In this document: positions 50,558-58,499 of the stretch, piece after piece
Layout of the letters: each line of letters begins with the position of its first letter
Position numbering within the stretch: position 1 is the stretch's first letter
Assembly: GCF_031157315.1 (NCBI RefSeq)
Contig: NZ_JAVIFU010000017.1
Span: 62,001 to 126,000 of the forward strand
From: Paenibacillus sp. LHD-38
Lineage (GTDB): Bacteria > Bacillota > Bacilli > Paenibacillales > Paenibacillaceae
DNA length: 64,000 bases
Reading direction: 5' to 3'
Notes under the pieces: model-generated
The model's input: the letters and a program-made list of their open reading frames with translations, nothing else
Told to the model about the DNA's origin: nothing
Database searches by the model: none
Made by a program: the position numbers and the translations under genes

Positions 50558-51520
50558 CTAACCCTCCGGCTGCCAAAGCTTGCCCTGCCAAGTATTCCGG
50601 CGTTTCAGCTCATCGTCGAAAGCATTAAGCACTACCCATTTGTTCATGCTCCACATCGGGCCAATCAGCAAATCGCGCGGCGCATCGCCAGTAAGCCGGT
50701 GGACGATCATTTCGGGCGGAAGAAACTCCAGTGTATCGACAATTAGTTTCACATATTCATCCTGCTCCAAAAATTGCAGCAGACCGGCTTCATACTGACG
50801 GACCATCGGCGTCTTGCGCATGAGGTGAAGCAAGTGAATCTTGATGCCTTGGACATCCATCTTCGCCACGGCGCGGCCGGTATCAAGCATCATTTCATGC
50901 GTTTCCTGCGGAAGGCCGTAAATGATATGCGCGCAAACCCGTATCCCGCGCGCACGAAGTCGCTGCACCGCATCCAAATAGCACGCAGTGTCATGTGCCC
51001 GGTTAATAAGCTCTGAAGTGGATTCATGCACGGTCTGCAGACCCATTTCTACCCAAAGATAGGTGCGTTCATTCAGCTCAGCCAAATAATCGACAACGTC
51101 ATCAGGCAAGCAATCGGGGCGTGTTGCAATCGATAGGCCAACAACGCCAGGCTGCTGTAAAATAATCTCATAGTACTCGCGCAGCTCTTCAACAGGCGCA
51201 TACGTATTCGTATAAGCTTGGAAGTAACCGATGTATTGCGCATCCGGCCACTTCTGATGTTGGCGGTCGCGTATGTTATTGAACTGAGTAACCAGATCAT
51301 CCCGCCGGCTTCCCGCGAAATCGCCTGATCCGCGCGCACTGCAAAACGTGCAGCCGCCTTTAGCGATAGAGCCGTCCCGATTCGGGCAGGTGAAGCCCGC
51401 ATCCAGCATGACTTTGAATACCTTGCCGCCAAACTGCTTCCGCATCTCGTAATTCCATGTATGAAATCGTTTATCGCCCCAGAGCATTGGCTGCTGCGGA
51501 GATCTGTGTAATTCAATCAT
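50558..51520 (-). CDS. ytqA: TIGR01212-type radical SAM protein YtqA
   Basis: 320 residues from the ATG at 51520, with AAAGGGG 6 bases before; the TTG at 51538 overlaps the purine run's start. The cluster motif is CPNRDGSIAKGGCTFCSARG (about residues 46-65), with YFQAYTNTYAP, SIATRPDC and VEMGLQTVHEST typical of TIGR01212. In Bacillus this gene is linked to ytqB and to the mnm5U pathway of tRNA wobble-base modification. The pair is probably one transcript (58 bp apart). Confidence 0.87.
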   Translation of the reverse strand: MIELHRSPQQPMLWGDKRFHTWNYEMRKQFGGKVFKVMLDAGFTCPNRDGSIAKGGCTFCSARGSGDFAGSRRDDLVTQFNNIRDRQHQKWPDAQYIGYFQAYTNTYAPVEELREYYEIILQQPGVVGLSIATRPDCLPDDVVDYLAELNERTYLWVEMGLQTVHESTSELINRAHDTACYLDAVQRLRARGIRVCAHIIYGLPQETHEMMLDTGRAVAKMDVQGIKIHLLHLMRKTPMVRQYEAGLLQFLEQDEYVKLIVDTLEFLPPEMIVHRLTGDAPRDLLIGPMWSMNKWVVLNAFDDELKRRNTWQGKLWQPEG

Positions 51521-51660
51521 CGTTTTCCCCTTTTTCAAGACTTACACCCTCTATTTTAACGAAAAACGAGTGGAAAAGCCACGTTTGATCCAGGAAGGGT
51601 TATAGAACGTTCGGAAACCGCTTTATTTGGAAATTATTTTTGAAATGGTTCATTTTGGGC

Positions 51661-51689
51661 TTGCATAACCTTACATGAAGTGTTATATT
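51661..51689 (+). promoter_or_regulatory. Promoter of the 69-residue gene
   Basis: TTGCAT (51661-51666), 17-bp spacer, TATATT (51684-51689), about 110 bases before the start. Confidence 0.55.
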
Positions 51690-51800
51690 AAAAGTGCGAC
51701 AAAACAACAAATAAACCTGACATAGCCCAATTGAACCTGCATTCATGAAACGTCGATTAAATGGAAATACTCTTACAATAAATCGATGAGGTGATTAGAG

Positions 51801-52010
51801 ATGAATAACATGTCCAAAATTCCACACGGCGACGACACCGTTACTGTCGAACTAACTGTTAAAGAATTGATGGCGCTTACGGGTGTCCGTTTTCACAATA
51901 ACCATGGCGTAGAAATTTCCGCTCGCAAGAAGCTTAATGAAGTGCTGTTTGAAACTTATGAACGTGATCAGCAAGAAAATGCCCCGATCCCGTATCAGCT
52001 TCTGCTGTAA
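51801..52010 (+). CDS. Small hypothetical protein (69 aa)
   Basis: 69 residues, acidic, with VTVELTVKELMALTGVRFHNN and a helical C-terminal half (ARKKLNEVLFETYERDQQ). GAGGTGAT lies before the ATG, and both a promoter and a strong terminator frame it, so it is a real single gene. I do not recognise a family. Confidence 0.7.
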   Translation: MNNMSKIPHGDDTVTVELTVKELMALTGVRFHNNHGVEISARKKLNEVLFETYERDQQENAPIPYQLLL

Positions 52011-52037
52011 GAACATAGAAGAAACTGAACAAGAGGA

Positions 52038-52075
52038 AAGCCGCGTCGCCAATAACTGGCCGCGGCTTTTTTTTC
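52038..52075 (+). terminator. Terminator after the 69-residue gene
   Basis: AAGCCGCG pairs with CGCGGCTT, followed by eight T. Confidence 0.88.
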
Positions 52076-52183
52076 TATAATAAGATCGTTGCTCATTCCT
52101 CTTTACATTGCTTAAATTGTTGGGCACAATAAGGACTAGTCTATTCGTTGCATCGTCTACGATAAATGGAGGAATCACTGCAT

Positions 52184-52951
52184 ATGCGTTTAAGAGGAAG
52201 AAAAGGAATTCGGGAAAGTCTCGAGGGACAGCCGGAGCTAGTCGTTCTGGATGCTGCACCCCACAAAGGAAAATGGCATGAGTTTTTCGGAAACGACCAG
52301 CCTATATATGTAGAGCTAGGTATGGGTAAAGGCCGCTTTATTAGTCAAATGAGCGCCCGCTATCCGCATATTAACTTTATTGGCGTCGATATGTACGATG
52401 AGCTTCTGCGCCGCGCAAGCGAGAAGGCCCGCATCGTTTGGGAACAAAAAGGGGAGTCGCATCCGCCGAATCTCGCACTGCTTCGTGCAAATATCGAAGG
52501 CATCGAGACGATGTTTGCGCCAGGGGAGATTGAACGCGTTCATCTTAACTTCAGCGATCCGTGGCCAAAGAGCAAGCATGCACGCCGTAGACTTACACAT
52601 CCAAGGCTGGTAGCCAAGTATATCGAGCTGCTAAATGAGCGCGGAGAGATTCATTTTAAGACGGATTCCCAATCGCTATTTGAGTTTTCTTTGAACAGCT
52701 TTGCGGAAATGGAACTGATCATGCGTAATATTTCGCTCCATTTGCACAAAGAAGGCCCCCGAGAGGACCTTGTGTTTACGGAATATGAGATGAAGTTTAT
52801 GGAAAAAGGACAAAACATTTATCGGGTGGAAGCCGTTATCGGCTCCGAGGCGCTGCGGAAGCATCGCGAGGCGAAGCAAGAGAAATCGATCAAGGAAGAA
52901 GAAGAAGCAAACAAAGCTGATCTGAATGATTCCGATGACGAGGACAATTAG
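52184..52951 (+). CDS. trmB: tRNA (guanine-N7-)-methyltransferase
   Basis: 255 residues from the ATG at 52184, 11 bases after GGAGG; an in-frame ATG at 52166 contains that site. TrmB features are ELGMGKGRFISQM (SAM motif I), FIGVDMYDELLRRASEK and the active-site NFSDPWPKSKHARRRLTHPR. It methylates G46 in tRNA. The C-terminus is a disordered acidic Glu/Asp tail not needed for the fold. The 3' end overlaps the PAP2 gene by four bases, tail to tail. Confidence 0.93.
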   Translation: MRLRGRKGIRESLEGQPELVVLDAAPHKGKWHEFFGNDQPIYVELGMGKGRFISQMSARYPHINFIGVDMYDELLRRASEKARIVWEQKGESHPPNLALLRANIEGIETMFAPGEIERVHLNFSDPWPKSKHARRRLTHPRLVAKYIELLNERGEIHFKTDSQSLFEFSLNSFAEMELIMRNISLHLHKEGPREDLVFTEYEMKFMEKGQNIYRVEAVIGSEALRKHREAKQEKSIKEEEEANKADLNDSDDEDN

Positions 52952-53520
52952 TTAATTCCTGCTGCCGATCCGACCCATGAGTAGTTGACCGCAAGGGCAG
53001 TCACCGATCCAATCAGTGCACCCGCGGCAACATCCGATGGATAATGCAGACCCAAGTACATCCTCGACCAACCGACAGATATACCAATGATTAGTGCTAT
53101 CGGTACTAGAAAAGTCAGCCATAAGCCGCTTGTCAACAATATGGGAACAAGCCAAGCGAAAATCGCTGTCGTATGACCGGAAGGAAAAGACGAATCTACG
53201 AGCGGATTATGTCCGGTATTGACACCAGGCAGCGCCTGATAAGGCCGAAGCCGCTTGAATTTTCGTTTAACGATGGCAACTGGCAAGTGGCTAATGACGA
53301 CGGCTGTCAAACATTGCCATCCAGTAAGGCTCCATGGAGCAGGTGCCAGCAGTGCATATAGAAGGGCGGTTGTGAGCGTAAAGTTGGCGCCGCCCATATG
53401 TGTGACCGTGCTTAACCATTTATTAAGGAAACGATGTCTTTTTCCCCCAGAAGGTCTCCGATTTGCCCAAATCAGCATTTTTTGCTCACTCGTTTTCAGC
53501 CAGCCTATCATTCGTTCCAT
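52948..53520 (-). CDS. PAP2-family membrane phosphatase
   Basis: 190 residues from the ATG at 53520; the ATG at 53529 touches the AGGAGG site. Five or six helices with the three phosphatase motifs: KRKFKRLRP (KxxxxxxRP), SSFPSGHTT (PSGH) and SRMYLGLHYPSDV (SRxxxxxHxxxD). It likely hydrolyses undecaprenyl pyrophosphate (BcrC/YodM-like) or phosphatidic acid on the outer face of the membrane. Confidence 0.88.
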   Translation of the reverse strand: MERMIGWLKTSEQKMLIWANRRPSGGKRHRFLNKWLSTVTHMGGANFTLTTALLYALLAPAPWSLTGWQCLTAVVISHLPVAIVKRKFKRLRPYQALPGVNTGHNPLVDSSFPSGHTTAIFAWLVPILLTSGLWLTFLVPIALIIGISVGWSRMYLGLHYPSDVAAGALIGSVTALAVNYSWVGSAAGIN

Positions 53521-53529
53521 CGCTGTCAT

Positions 53530-53991
53530 CCTCCTAACGGTGGCTTACTTTTTATTTTCATTTGTTAGATATTTTTAATTTTAACATGTTTCTGTAAGCG
53601 GAGCGTAAACTATTTCTTGTCCCATTATTAAAGATAAGTAAGTATTATAACATTTAAAATACATTTTGTGTGGGTTGCGGCGGCAGGAGCAATTGCTTCT
53701 ATAAAAGGCTAGGAATCCGCATGGAATATAGGATATAAATATTGATTGCGATTTCCTGTTTAATTATGTGCAGTTGATGGTAAAACTGTAATGGACATAT
53801 TTTCGAACGTTCTGGCAGAACCCGTCGAACTTGCGAAAGCTGTCAGAAGAAAAGGCGTGTTCACCTGTTCGTCACAAAGTCGATATACAATTAAAGAAAC
53901 ATTTTCCTGTCTTTCCTCGTAAATAAGGACGTTAGTGCTAAAAAGTCAGCAAATGGTTGAAAATAAGGCTGAATCGTCGTAAAAGGAGGTA
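53530..53991. other. A/T-rich intergenic region
   Basis: About 460 bases with no convincing gene. One inverted repeat, TTCGA(53802)...TCGAA(53829) with inner TTCT/AGAA, is noted. No terminator or clear promoter pair was found. Confidence 0.5.
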
Positions 53992-54096
53992 ATGCGTTCA
54001 TTGGTACGCAATGCAAGCGTTTTTCTGCCAAGATTAAGCCTAATGAAGACTAATTCAACTTTTGACAAAGAAGTTGTTTCTGTGGAGAATCAATAA
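53992..54096 (+). CDS. Possible 34-residue leader peptide ahead of GT2
   Basis: ATG at 53992 follows AAGGAGG (53983-53989) at an ideal 2-8 base distance from the end of a strong site. The frame encodes 34 residues, basic at the start (MRSLVRNASVFLPRLS) and acidic at the end. The stop lies 8 bases before a perfect hairpin (54105-54126). A small peptide or leader is possible; no family is recognised. Confidence 0.45.
   Translation: MRSLVRNASVFLPRLSLMKTNSTFDKEVVSVENQ
54062..54090 (+). promoter_or_regulatory. Candidate promoter for the GT2 gene
   Basis: TTGACA (54062-54067), 17 bp, GAGAAT (54085-54090). It lies inside the 34-residue frame; the -10 is a weak match. Confidence 0.4.
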
Positions 54097-54104
54097 AGGT
54101 CCGG

Positions 54105-54126
54105 GAGTGTTTGCAGAGAAACACTC
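54105..54126 (+). other. Hairpin in the GT2 leader
   Basis: GAGTGTTT and AAACACTC form a perfect 8-bp stem around GCAGAG, with no T run, about 95 bases before the GT2 start. Confidence 0.6.
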
Positions 54127-54222
54127 ATACAAAGAGAAAATATATAATAAAAAGCTTGCAGCAGCCGTAGCTCGGATGCTGAAACAAAGCAAAAAAATGG
54201 GGTCTTAAGGGGGCAGTATCGC

Positions 54223-55458
54223 ATGGTTCTAAGTGTTATTTTTATTGCGTTGCAAATCGTGATGGCGTCAATTGCGGTTTACCAGTTCGGTATTTCGGTA
54301 TTCGGCCTGATGAAAAACAAAAGCCGGAAGCACCACGCAGCTCAAAAATCGTTTGCGGTTCTAGTGGCAGCACATAACGAAGAAAAAGTGGTCGGCGCGT
54401 TAATCGAAAATTTGAAAAAGATGGACTACCCGAAGGAACTATACGATATATTTGTGATTTGTGATAATTGCACGGACGGAACAGCAGACATAAGCCGAAG
54501 TCATGGGGTTCATGCTTGCGAAAGATCGAACCAGCTTCTACGAGGCAAAGGATATGCGATTGAATGGATGCTTAAAGAGTTATGGGCTATGCCTCGCCAA
54601 TATGATGCAATTGTCATGTTTGATGCGGATAATCTCGTAAACCCTGACTTCCTGCAACTGATGAATAATGATTTGTGCGAGGGACATCAAGTTATTCAAG
54701 GATATTTGGATACGAAGAATCCAGATGATTCATGGGTTACTGCTGCATACGGCATTACTTACTGGTACTGCAACCGACTATGGCAGCTTTCCAGAACAAA
54801 CTTGAAGATGAGCAACTTCCTTGGTGGCACCGGAATGTGTTTTGAGTCGGCGCTTCTCAAAGACATGGGTTGGGGAGCGACAAGCCTCGTTGAGGACTTG
54901 GAATTCTCAATGCGCTGCGTGCAGCGCGGCGTTTATCCTGTTTTGAATTACGATGCAAAGGTGTACGATGAGAAACCGGTAACGTTCAAAGCTTCCGCTA
55001 GGCAGCGACTTCGCTGGATGCAAGGGCATTTCAACGTAGCGCGCAATTACTTTTTTCCGCTTCTTTGGGCAAGTATCAAGGAACGCAACTTTGTGAAATT
55101 CGATTCGGCTATCTACACCATTTCTGTTTATAACACCTTGTTTGGATTTATCTTGACGCTTGTTATGTGGATCGATATTGCGATTCCATCGACTAACTAC
55201 TTGGATTCGCTTTATAACTATTTACCATGGTGGACGGTTGGAATCGCTGCGTTTGCTGGGATTATCCAATTCCCGCTTGCGCTTATGCTAGAGGGAGTAA
55301 AATCGTGGAAAATGTATGCTCATCTTCTTACGCTGCCGTTTTTCCTTGTTTCTTGGTGGCCGATCACGTTTTACGCTTTCTTCACTCAGAACAACAAAAC
55401 ATGGAGCCATACCCAGCATACCCGCGTCGTTCGGATAGAAGAAGTGCAAAGCAAATAG
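54223..55458 (+). CDS. Membrane glycosyltransferase family 2
   Basis: 411 residues. One helix at the N-terminus and three or four at the C-terminus enclose the GT2 domain: VLVAAHNEEKVVGALIEN, the donor-site FDADN (DxD), FLGGTGMCFES, VEDLEFSMR with the catalytic Asp, and QRLRWMQGH, the Q-x-x-R-W motif of processive synthases such as cellulose, hyaluronan and poly-GlcNAc synthases. It probably makes or exports an exopolysaccharide; sugar unknown. The gene stands alone with an unusual leader. Confidence 0.88.
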   Translation: MVLSVIFIALQIVMASIAVYQFGISVFGLMKNKSRKHHAAQKSFAVLVAAHNEEKVVGALIENLKKMDYPKELYDIFVICDNCTDGTADISRSHGVHACERSNQLLRGKGYAIEWMLKELWAMPRQYDAIVMFDADNLVNPDFLQLMNNDLCEGHQVIQGYLDTKNPDDSWVTAAYGITYWYCNRLWQLSRTNLKMSNFLGGTGMCFESALLKDMGWGATSLVEDLEFSMRCVQRGVYPVLNYDAKVYDEKPVTFKASARQRLRWMQGHFNVARNYFFPLLWASIKERNFVKFDSAIYTISVYNTLFGFILTLVMWIDIAIPSTNYLDSLYNYLPWWTVGIAAFAGIIQFPLALMLEGVKSWKMYAHLLTLPFFLVSWWPITFYAFFTQNNKTWSHTQHTRVVRIEEVQSK

Positions 55459-55496
55459 CTATTTGAAATCGGTTCTGAAAACAATTTCTGAAGCTG

Positions 55497-55526
55497 TTGA
55501 CATGGCTCTGTGGGCCATGGTATAGT
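55497..55526 (+). promoter_or_regulatory. Promoter of the infC-rpmI-rplT operon
   Basis: TTGACA (55497-55502), 18-bp spacer, TATAGT (55521-55526). Confidence 0.75.
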
Positions 55527-55532
55527 AACACG

Positions 55533-55708
55533 GTAACATTTTCAACTAACTTAATGACGCACAAGCAGAAGCACCCGCTTCTCACCTTTCGGCTAAGGCT
55601 GGCTGGTTCGCGATAATCGATTAGTCATTCCATTATTTCAACTGAAATGATGCTCTGACATACATGTACGGTTATGAGATGCGGGTTCTAGTGAACCCGC
55701 ATTTTTTT
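55533..55708 (+). ncRNA. L20 autoregulatory leader with terminator
   Basis: The segment from about 55557 contains ACAAGCAGAAGCACCCGCTT, the conserved core of the Firmicute L20 leader, whose fold mimics the L20 site in 23S rRNA. It ends in an intrinsic terminator ATGCGGGTTC (55679-55688)/GAACCCGCAT with seven T. When L20 is in excess it binds the leader and stops transcription of infC-rpmI-rplT. Confidence 0.85.
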
Positions 55709-55753
55709 ATTGCGTGGAGACATGAAACAAACCATTTTTGGAGGTGGCACGTT

Positions 55754-56269
55754 ATTAGCAGAGAACATCAAATCAATGATGAGATCCGGGCCAGAGAAGT
55801 ACGCCTAGTAGGCGCTGAAGGCGAGCAAATCGGTATTAAATCGATTCGTGATGCTATGCAGCTAGCTGTTGAGCTTAATTTGGACCTGGTGAACGTCGCA
55901 CCGACGGCTAAGCCGCCGGTATGCCGGATCATGGACTACGGAAAGTTCCGTTACGAGCAGCAGAAGAAAGAAAAAGAAGCTCGTAAAAACCAAAAGATCG
56001 TTGATCTTAAAGAAGTTTGGTTCCGTGCTAACATTGATGAAAATGACTACCAAACGAAATATCGTAACGTTGTCAAGTTTCTCAATGAAGGCGATAAAGT
56101 GAAAGCATCCGTCAGATTCCGCGGCCGTGAGATTGCACATGCGTCTCTTGGACAAAAGATTTTGGATCGTCTTTCAAAAGAGGTTGCCGAATTATGCAGC
56201 GTTGAGCGCGCTCCTAAGCTGGAAGGCCGGAGCATGATTATGATTTTGGCACCCAAAACCAACAGCTAA
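55754..56269 (+). CDS. infC: Translation initiation factor IF-3
   Basis: 171 residues. The start is the rare codon ATT at 55754, 9 bases after GGAGG (55740-55744); no ATG, GTG or TTG fits both this site and the conserved N-terminus (INDEIRAREVRL). Non-AUG starts of infC are known and let IF-3 repress its own translation. Family motifs are PPVCRIMDYGKFRYEQQKKEKEA, GDKVKASVRFRGREIAH and MILAPK. It binds the 30S subunit and proofreads initiation. First gene of the operon. Confidence 0.95.
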   Translation: MSREHQINDEIRAREVRLVGAEGEQIGIKSIRDAMQLAVELNLDLVNVAPTAKPPVCRIMDYGKFRYEQQKKEKEARKNQKIVDLKEVWFRANIDENDYQTKYRNVVKFLNEGDKVKASVRFRGREIAHASLGQKILDRLSKEVAELCSVERAPKLEGRSMIMILAPKTNS

Positions 56270-56303
56270 CAACTGATGAAGAACTTTAAGGAGGATAACT
56301 GAT

Positions 56304-56501
56304 ATGCCTAAGATGAAAACTCACAGCAGTCTGAAAGACCGCTTTAAAATTACTGGAACTGGTAAAGTAAAACGTTACAAAGCTTACCGTAACCACTTGC
56401 TTTCACACAAATCCGGTCGTCAAAAACGCGTACTTGCTGGTCAACCGCTTATGGCTGCTGGCGACGTTCGTCGTTTGAAGCAAGGCCTTTCTAACTTGTA
56501 A
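56304..56501 (+). CDS. rpmI: 50S ribosomal protein L35
   Basis: 65 residues, full length. MPKMKTHSSLKDRFKITGTG and the basic C-terminal half (KSGRQKRVL) are standard for L35. It lies 34 bp after infC with AAGGAGGA before its ATG, and is part of the infC-rpmI-rplT unit controlled by the L20 leader. Confidence 0.97.
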   Translation: MPKMKTHSSLKDRFKITGTGKVKRYKAYRNHLLSHKSGRQKRVLAGQPLMAAGDVRRLKQGLSNL

Positions 56502-56551
56502 TAATAAGCTACAACAAATAAGCTAATTCAACCTACAGGAGGTTTCCATTC

Positions 56552-56911
56552 ATGGCAAGAGTCAAAGGCGGATTTGTCCGCACTCGTCGTCGCAAAAGAA
56601 TTCTAAAGCTAGCTAAAGGTTATTTCGGTTCGAAACATCGCCTGTTTAAAACAGCGAAGGAGCAAGTTGGTAAGTCCCTTATGTACGCATACCGTGACCG
56701 TCGCAACAAAAAACGTGACATCCGCAGACTGTGGATCGTTCGTATTAACGCGGCAGCTCGCATCAACGGACTTTCGTACAACAAATTCATGCACGGCTTG
56801 AAGCTTGCGGGCGTTGAAGTTAACCGCAAAATCCTTGCTGACCTGGCAGTTAACGATATGACTTCGTTCAACTCCCTTGCAGGTATTGCAAAAGAAAAAA
56901 TTAACGCGTAG
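56552..56911 (+). CDS. rplT: 50S ribosomal protein L20
   Basis: 119 residues. [20 protein letters not shown] and [18 protein letters not shown] are diagnostic. It binds 23S rRNA early in 50S assembly and, when free, the leader of its own operon. Codon use (CGT, GTT, AAA) is typical of highly expressed genes. An intrinsic terminator follows. Confidence 0.97.
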   Translation: MARVKGGFVRTRRRKRILKLAKGYFGSKHRLFKTAKEQVGKSLMYAYRDRRNKKRDIRRLWIVRINAAARINGLSYNKFMHGLKLAGVEVNRKILADLAVNDMTSFNSLAGIAKEKINA

Positions 56912-56926
56912 GCGTTAATCACATAT

Positions 56927-56973
56927 AAAGGCTGTCCAAGTCATCTATCCGATGAGTTTGGGCAGCCTTTTTT
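56927..56973 (+). terminator. Terminator of the infC operon
   Basis: AAAGGCTGTCCAA pairs with TTGGGCAGCCTTT, T run follows. Confidence 0.9.
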
Positions 56974-57106
56974 GTATTGGCTTGGGGTATGTCTACTTCA
57001 CTTTTTAAGCTTGCATGCGCACATTTGTTGCGGGCGAGGACAAACAAACAGACGGATGCTCTTTTCCTTGAATATGTTGAAGGACAACAGGAAAGGAGGG
57101 ATTTCT

Positions 57107-57466
57107 ATGCATAACGTTTCCAAACAAGACGTACGGAAACTGATCGGCAAATCCATTTATGCAGTTCGTCCAGACGGCTCTGTCGTCACTGGCAAGCTCG
57201 TTAAGGTTCACCAAAATAAACTGATCATAGCCCCATTAGAGAATGAAAAGGGAAAAGTCGTACAAACGAAAGCTATTTTGCCTCTCGTTTTGTTTGATCT
57301 TCTTGCAATCGGTACGCTTCCGTTCTTTGGCGGCGGCTTTGGTGGTTTCGGTGGCGGTGGCTGCTGCAACAACAACTTTAAAAAACAATGCTGCTACGAC
57401 GGCGGCTATGGCGGCTATGGCGGTTATGGTGACGGCTACGGCAACCAAGGATACAACGGGTATTAA
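57107..57466 (+). CDS. Gly/Tyr/Cys-rich C-terminal protein, spore-coat-like
   Basis: 119 residues from the ATG at 57107, after GGAGGG. The N-terminal half is an SH3-like beta domain: VRKLIGKSIYAVRPDGSVVTGKLVKVHQNKLIIAPL. A hydrophobic bridge leads to a C-terminus made of GGFGGFGGGGCC and repeated YGGYGG units with two CC pairs. Such tails are found in spore-surface and adhesive proteins; crosslinking through Tyr or Cys is plausible. Not recognised as a named family. It ends 14 bp from a convergent acetyltransferase gene. Confidence 0.7.
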   Translation: MHNVSKQDVRKLIGKSIYAVRPDGSVVTGKLVKVHQNKLIIAPLENEKGKVVQTKAILPLVLFDLLAIGTLPFFGGGFGGFGGGGCCNNNFKKQCCYDGGYGGYGGYGDGYGNQGYNGY

Positions 57467-57480
57467 TGGCAGCTAGATGA

Positions 57481-57942
57481 TCATGGCGGGGTGAGCGGTT
57501 TAAGCAGCTCATAGCAGCGTAGATCAGGGTAGTAGCGGACGGTGTGATAGCCAAGCTTGCTATAGAGATGATGTGCTTTATCATTTACCTGATCCACAAA
57601 CAGTCTGGCAACCTTGCAGTTCTGCGTTCTGCCGTAAGCCTCGCTATGAGCCATTAATTTTCTGCCCCATTGTCGATTTCGATGATCGGGATGCGTGACC
57701 ATCATATCTAAATAAAGGACCTCACCCATTACTTCAAAATGAATGAAGGAGACAGGTGGGCTCTTCTTTGATAAGGATGCTACATAAGTAACGCCGCGGC
57801 GGAAGCGCTTAGGGAGCTCTCTGATCGTTTGGGCATCAAGCTGGTGCACCGTATGGGATAAAGGAATAAGCTCGTTCCGTATAAGGCGGACCACCTCGGC
57901 TTGATCCAGCCTGGGGTCATAAAGTCGAATCATATCCATCAT
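57481..57942 (-). CDS. GNAT family N-acetyltransferase
   Basis: About 153 residues. LDMMVTHPDHRNRQWGRKLMAHSE is the acetyl-CoA motif and RLFVDQVNDKAHHLYSKLGY the closing strand-helix. The start is uncertain: ATG at 57942, 57939 and 57933 are candidates, none with a strong ribosome site, and a longer frame to 58086 reads into the ilv promoter region. Substrate unknown. Confidence 0.7.
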   Translation of the reverse strand: MMDMIRLYDPRLDQAEVVRLIRNELIPLSHTVHQLDAQTIRELPKRFRRGVTYVASLSKKSPPVSFIHFEVMGEVLYLDMMVTHPDHRNRQWGRKLMAHSEAYGRTQNCKVARLFVDQVNDKAHHLYSKLGYHTVRYYPDLRCYELLKPLTPP

Positions 57943-58067
57943 TCCATTTCTGCGGCGCCGGGCGACAAGAACGCTGCATGAGTTTGCCGTTTGGGGGCTA
58001 AAATAGTATATGTGCATTAGCCTGTGAATGCGCCAATTAGAATTTGCAGGAAGAATCATTAGGGTTC

Positions 58068-58096
58068 TTGACGAACGAGGATTCACGGCATATAAT
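58068..58096 (+). promoter_or_regulatory. Promoter of the ilv-leu operon
   Basis: TTGACG (58068-58073), 17-bp spacer, TATAAT (58091-58096). Confidence 0.85.
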
Positions 58097-58102
58097 AAAG
58101 AA

Positions 58103-58480
58103 AGTCTTATCTACCACGTACCGGTGTACGCACCATGTGGTAAATACAAAATCAGCAATGATGAGGACGAAGTGCTTAGGGCCCTTTTGAACAGAGAGCG
58201 GATGGATTAGCTGCAACCATCGCCAAAATCCCTTTTCTACGAGCTCACCTCGGAGCTGTTTCCTTGAAAAGCAACAACGAATGCTGTTGCCTAATAGGGG
58301 AAATCGCAAGGCAAGCGTTAAAGTGCCAATAGTATGAACGTATGTGCACGACGTTCTTACTTGTGGAGGTTATACATCGGGAGACGTATAACAAATTTGG
58401 GTGGTACCACGGAAGATATACCTTTCGTCCCTCGTTGCTTCTTTTTGAAGCATGAGGAGCGAAAGGTTTTTTTGTTTTTT
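58103..58480 (+). ncRNA. T-box riboswitch, probably leucine-specific
   Basis: Stem I starts near ATGATGAGGACG, the distal loop has AGAGAGCGG, and the specifier loop reads GAG-CTC-ACC (CTC, Leu) near 58241. The T-box itself is GGTGGTACCACGG (58400-58412). The terminator follows: CCTTTCG and CCTC pair with GAGG and CGAAAGG, then eight T (58421-58473). Uncharged tRNA-Leu would stabilise the antiterminator and let ilvB through. Confidence 0.9.
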
Positions 58481-58499
58481 TCTGAGAGGAGGATGACTG

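Noticed and set aside
53791-53922. 43-codon frame upstream of the GT2 leader
   Set aside because: No ribosome site and no recognisable protein features.
58028-58210. 60-residue open frame upstream of ilvB
   Set aside because: It contains the ilv promoter and the first part of the T-box leader, and has no ribosome site.
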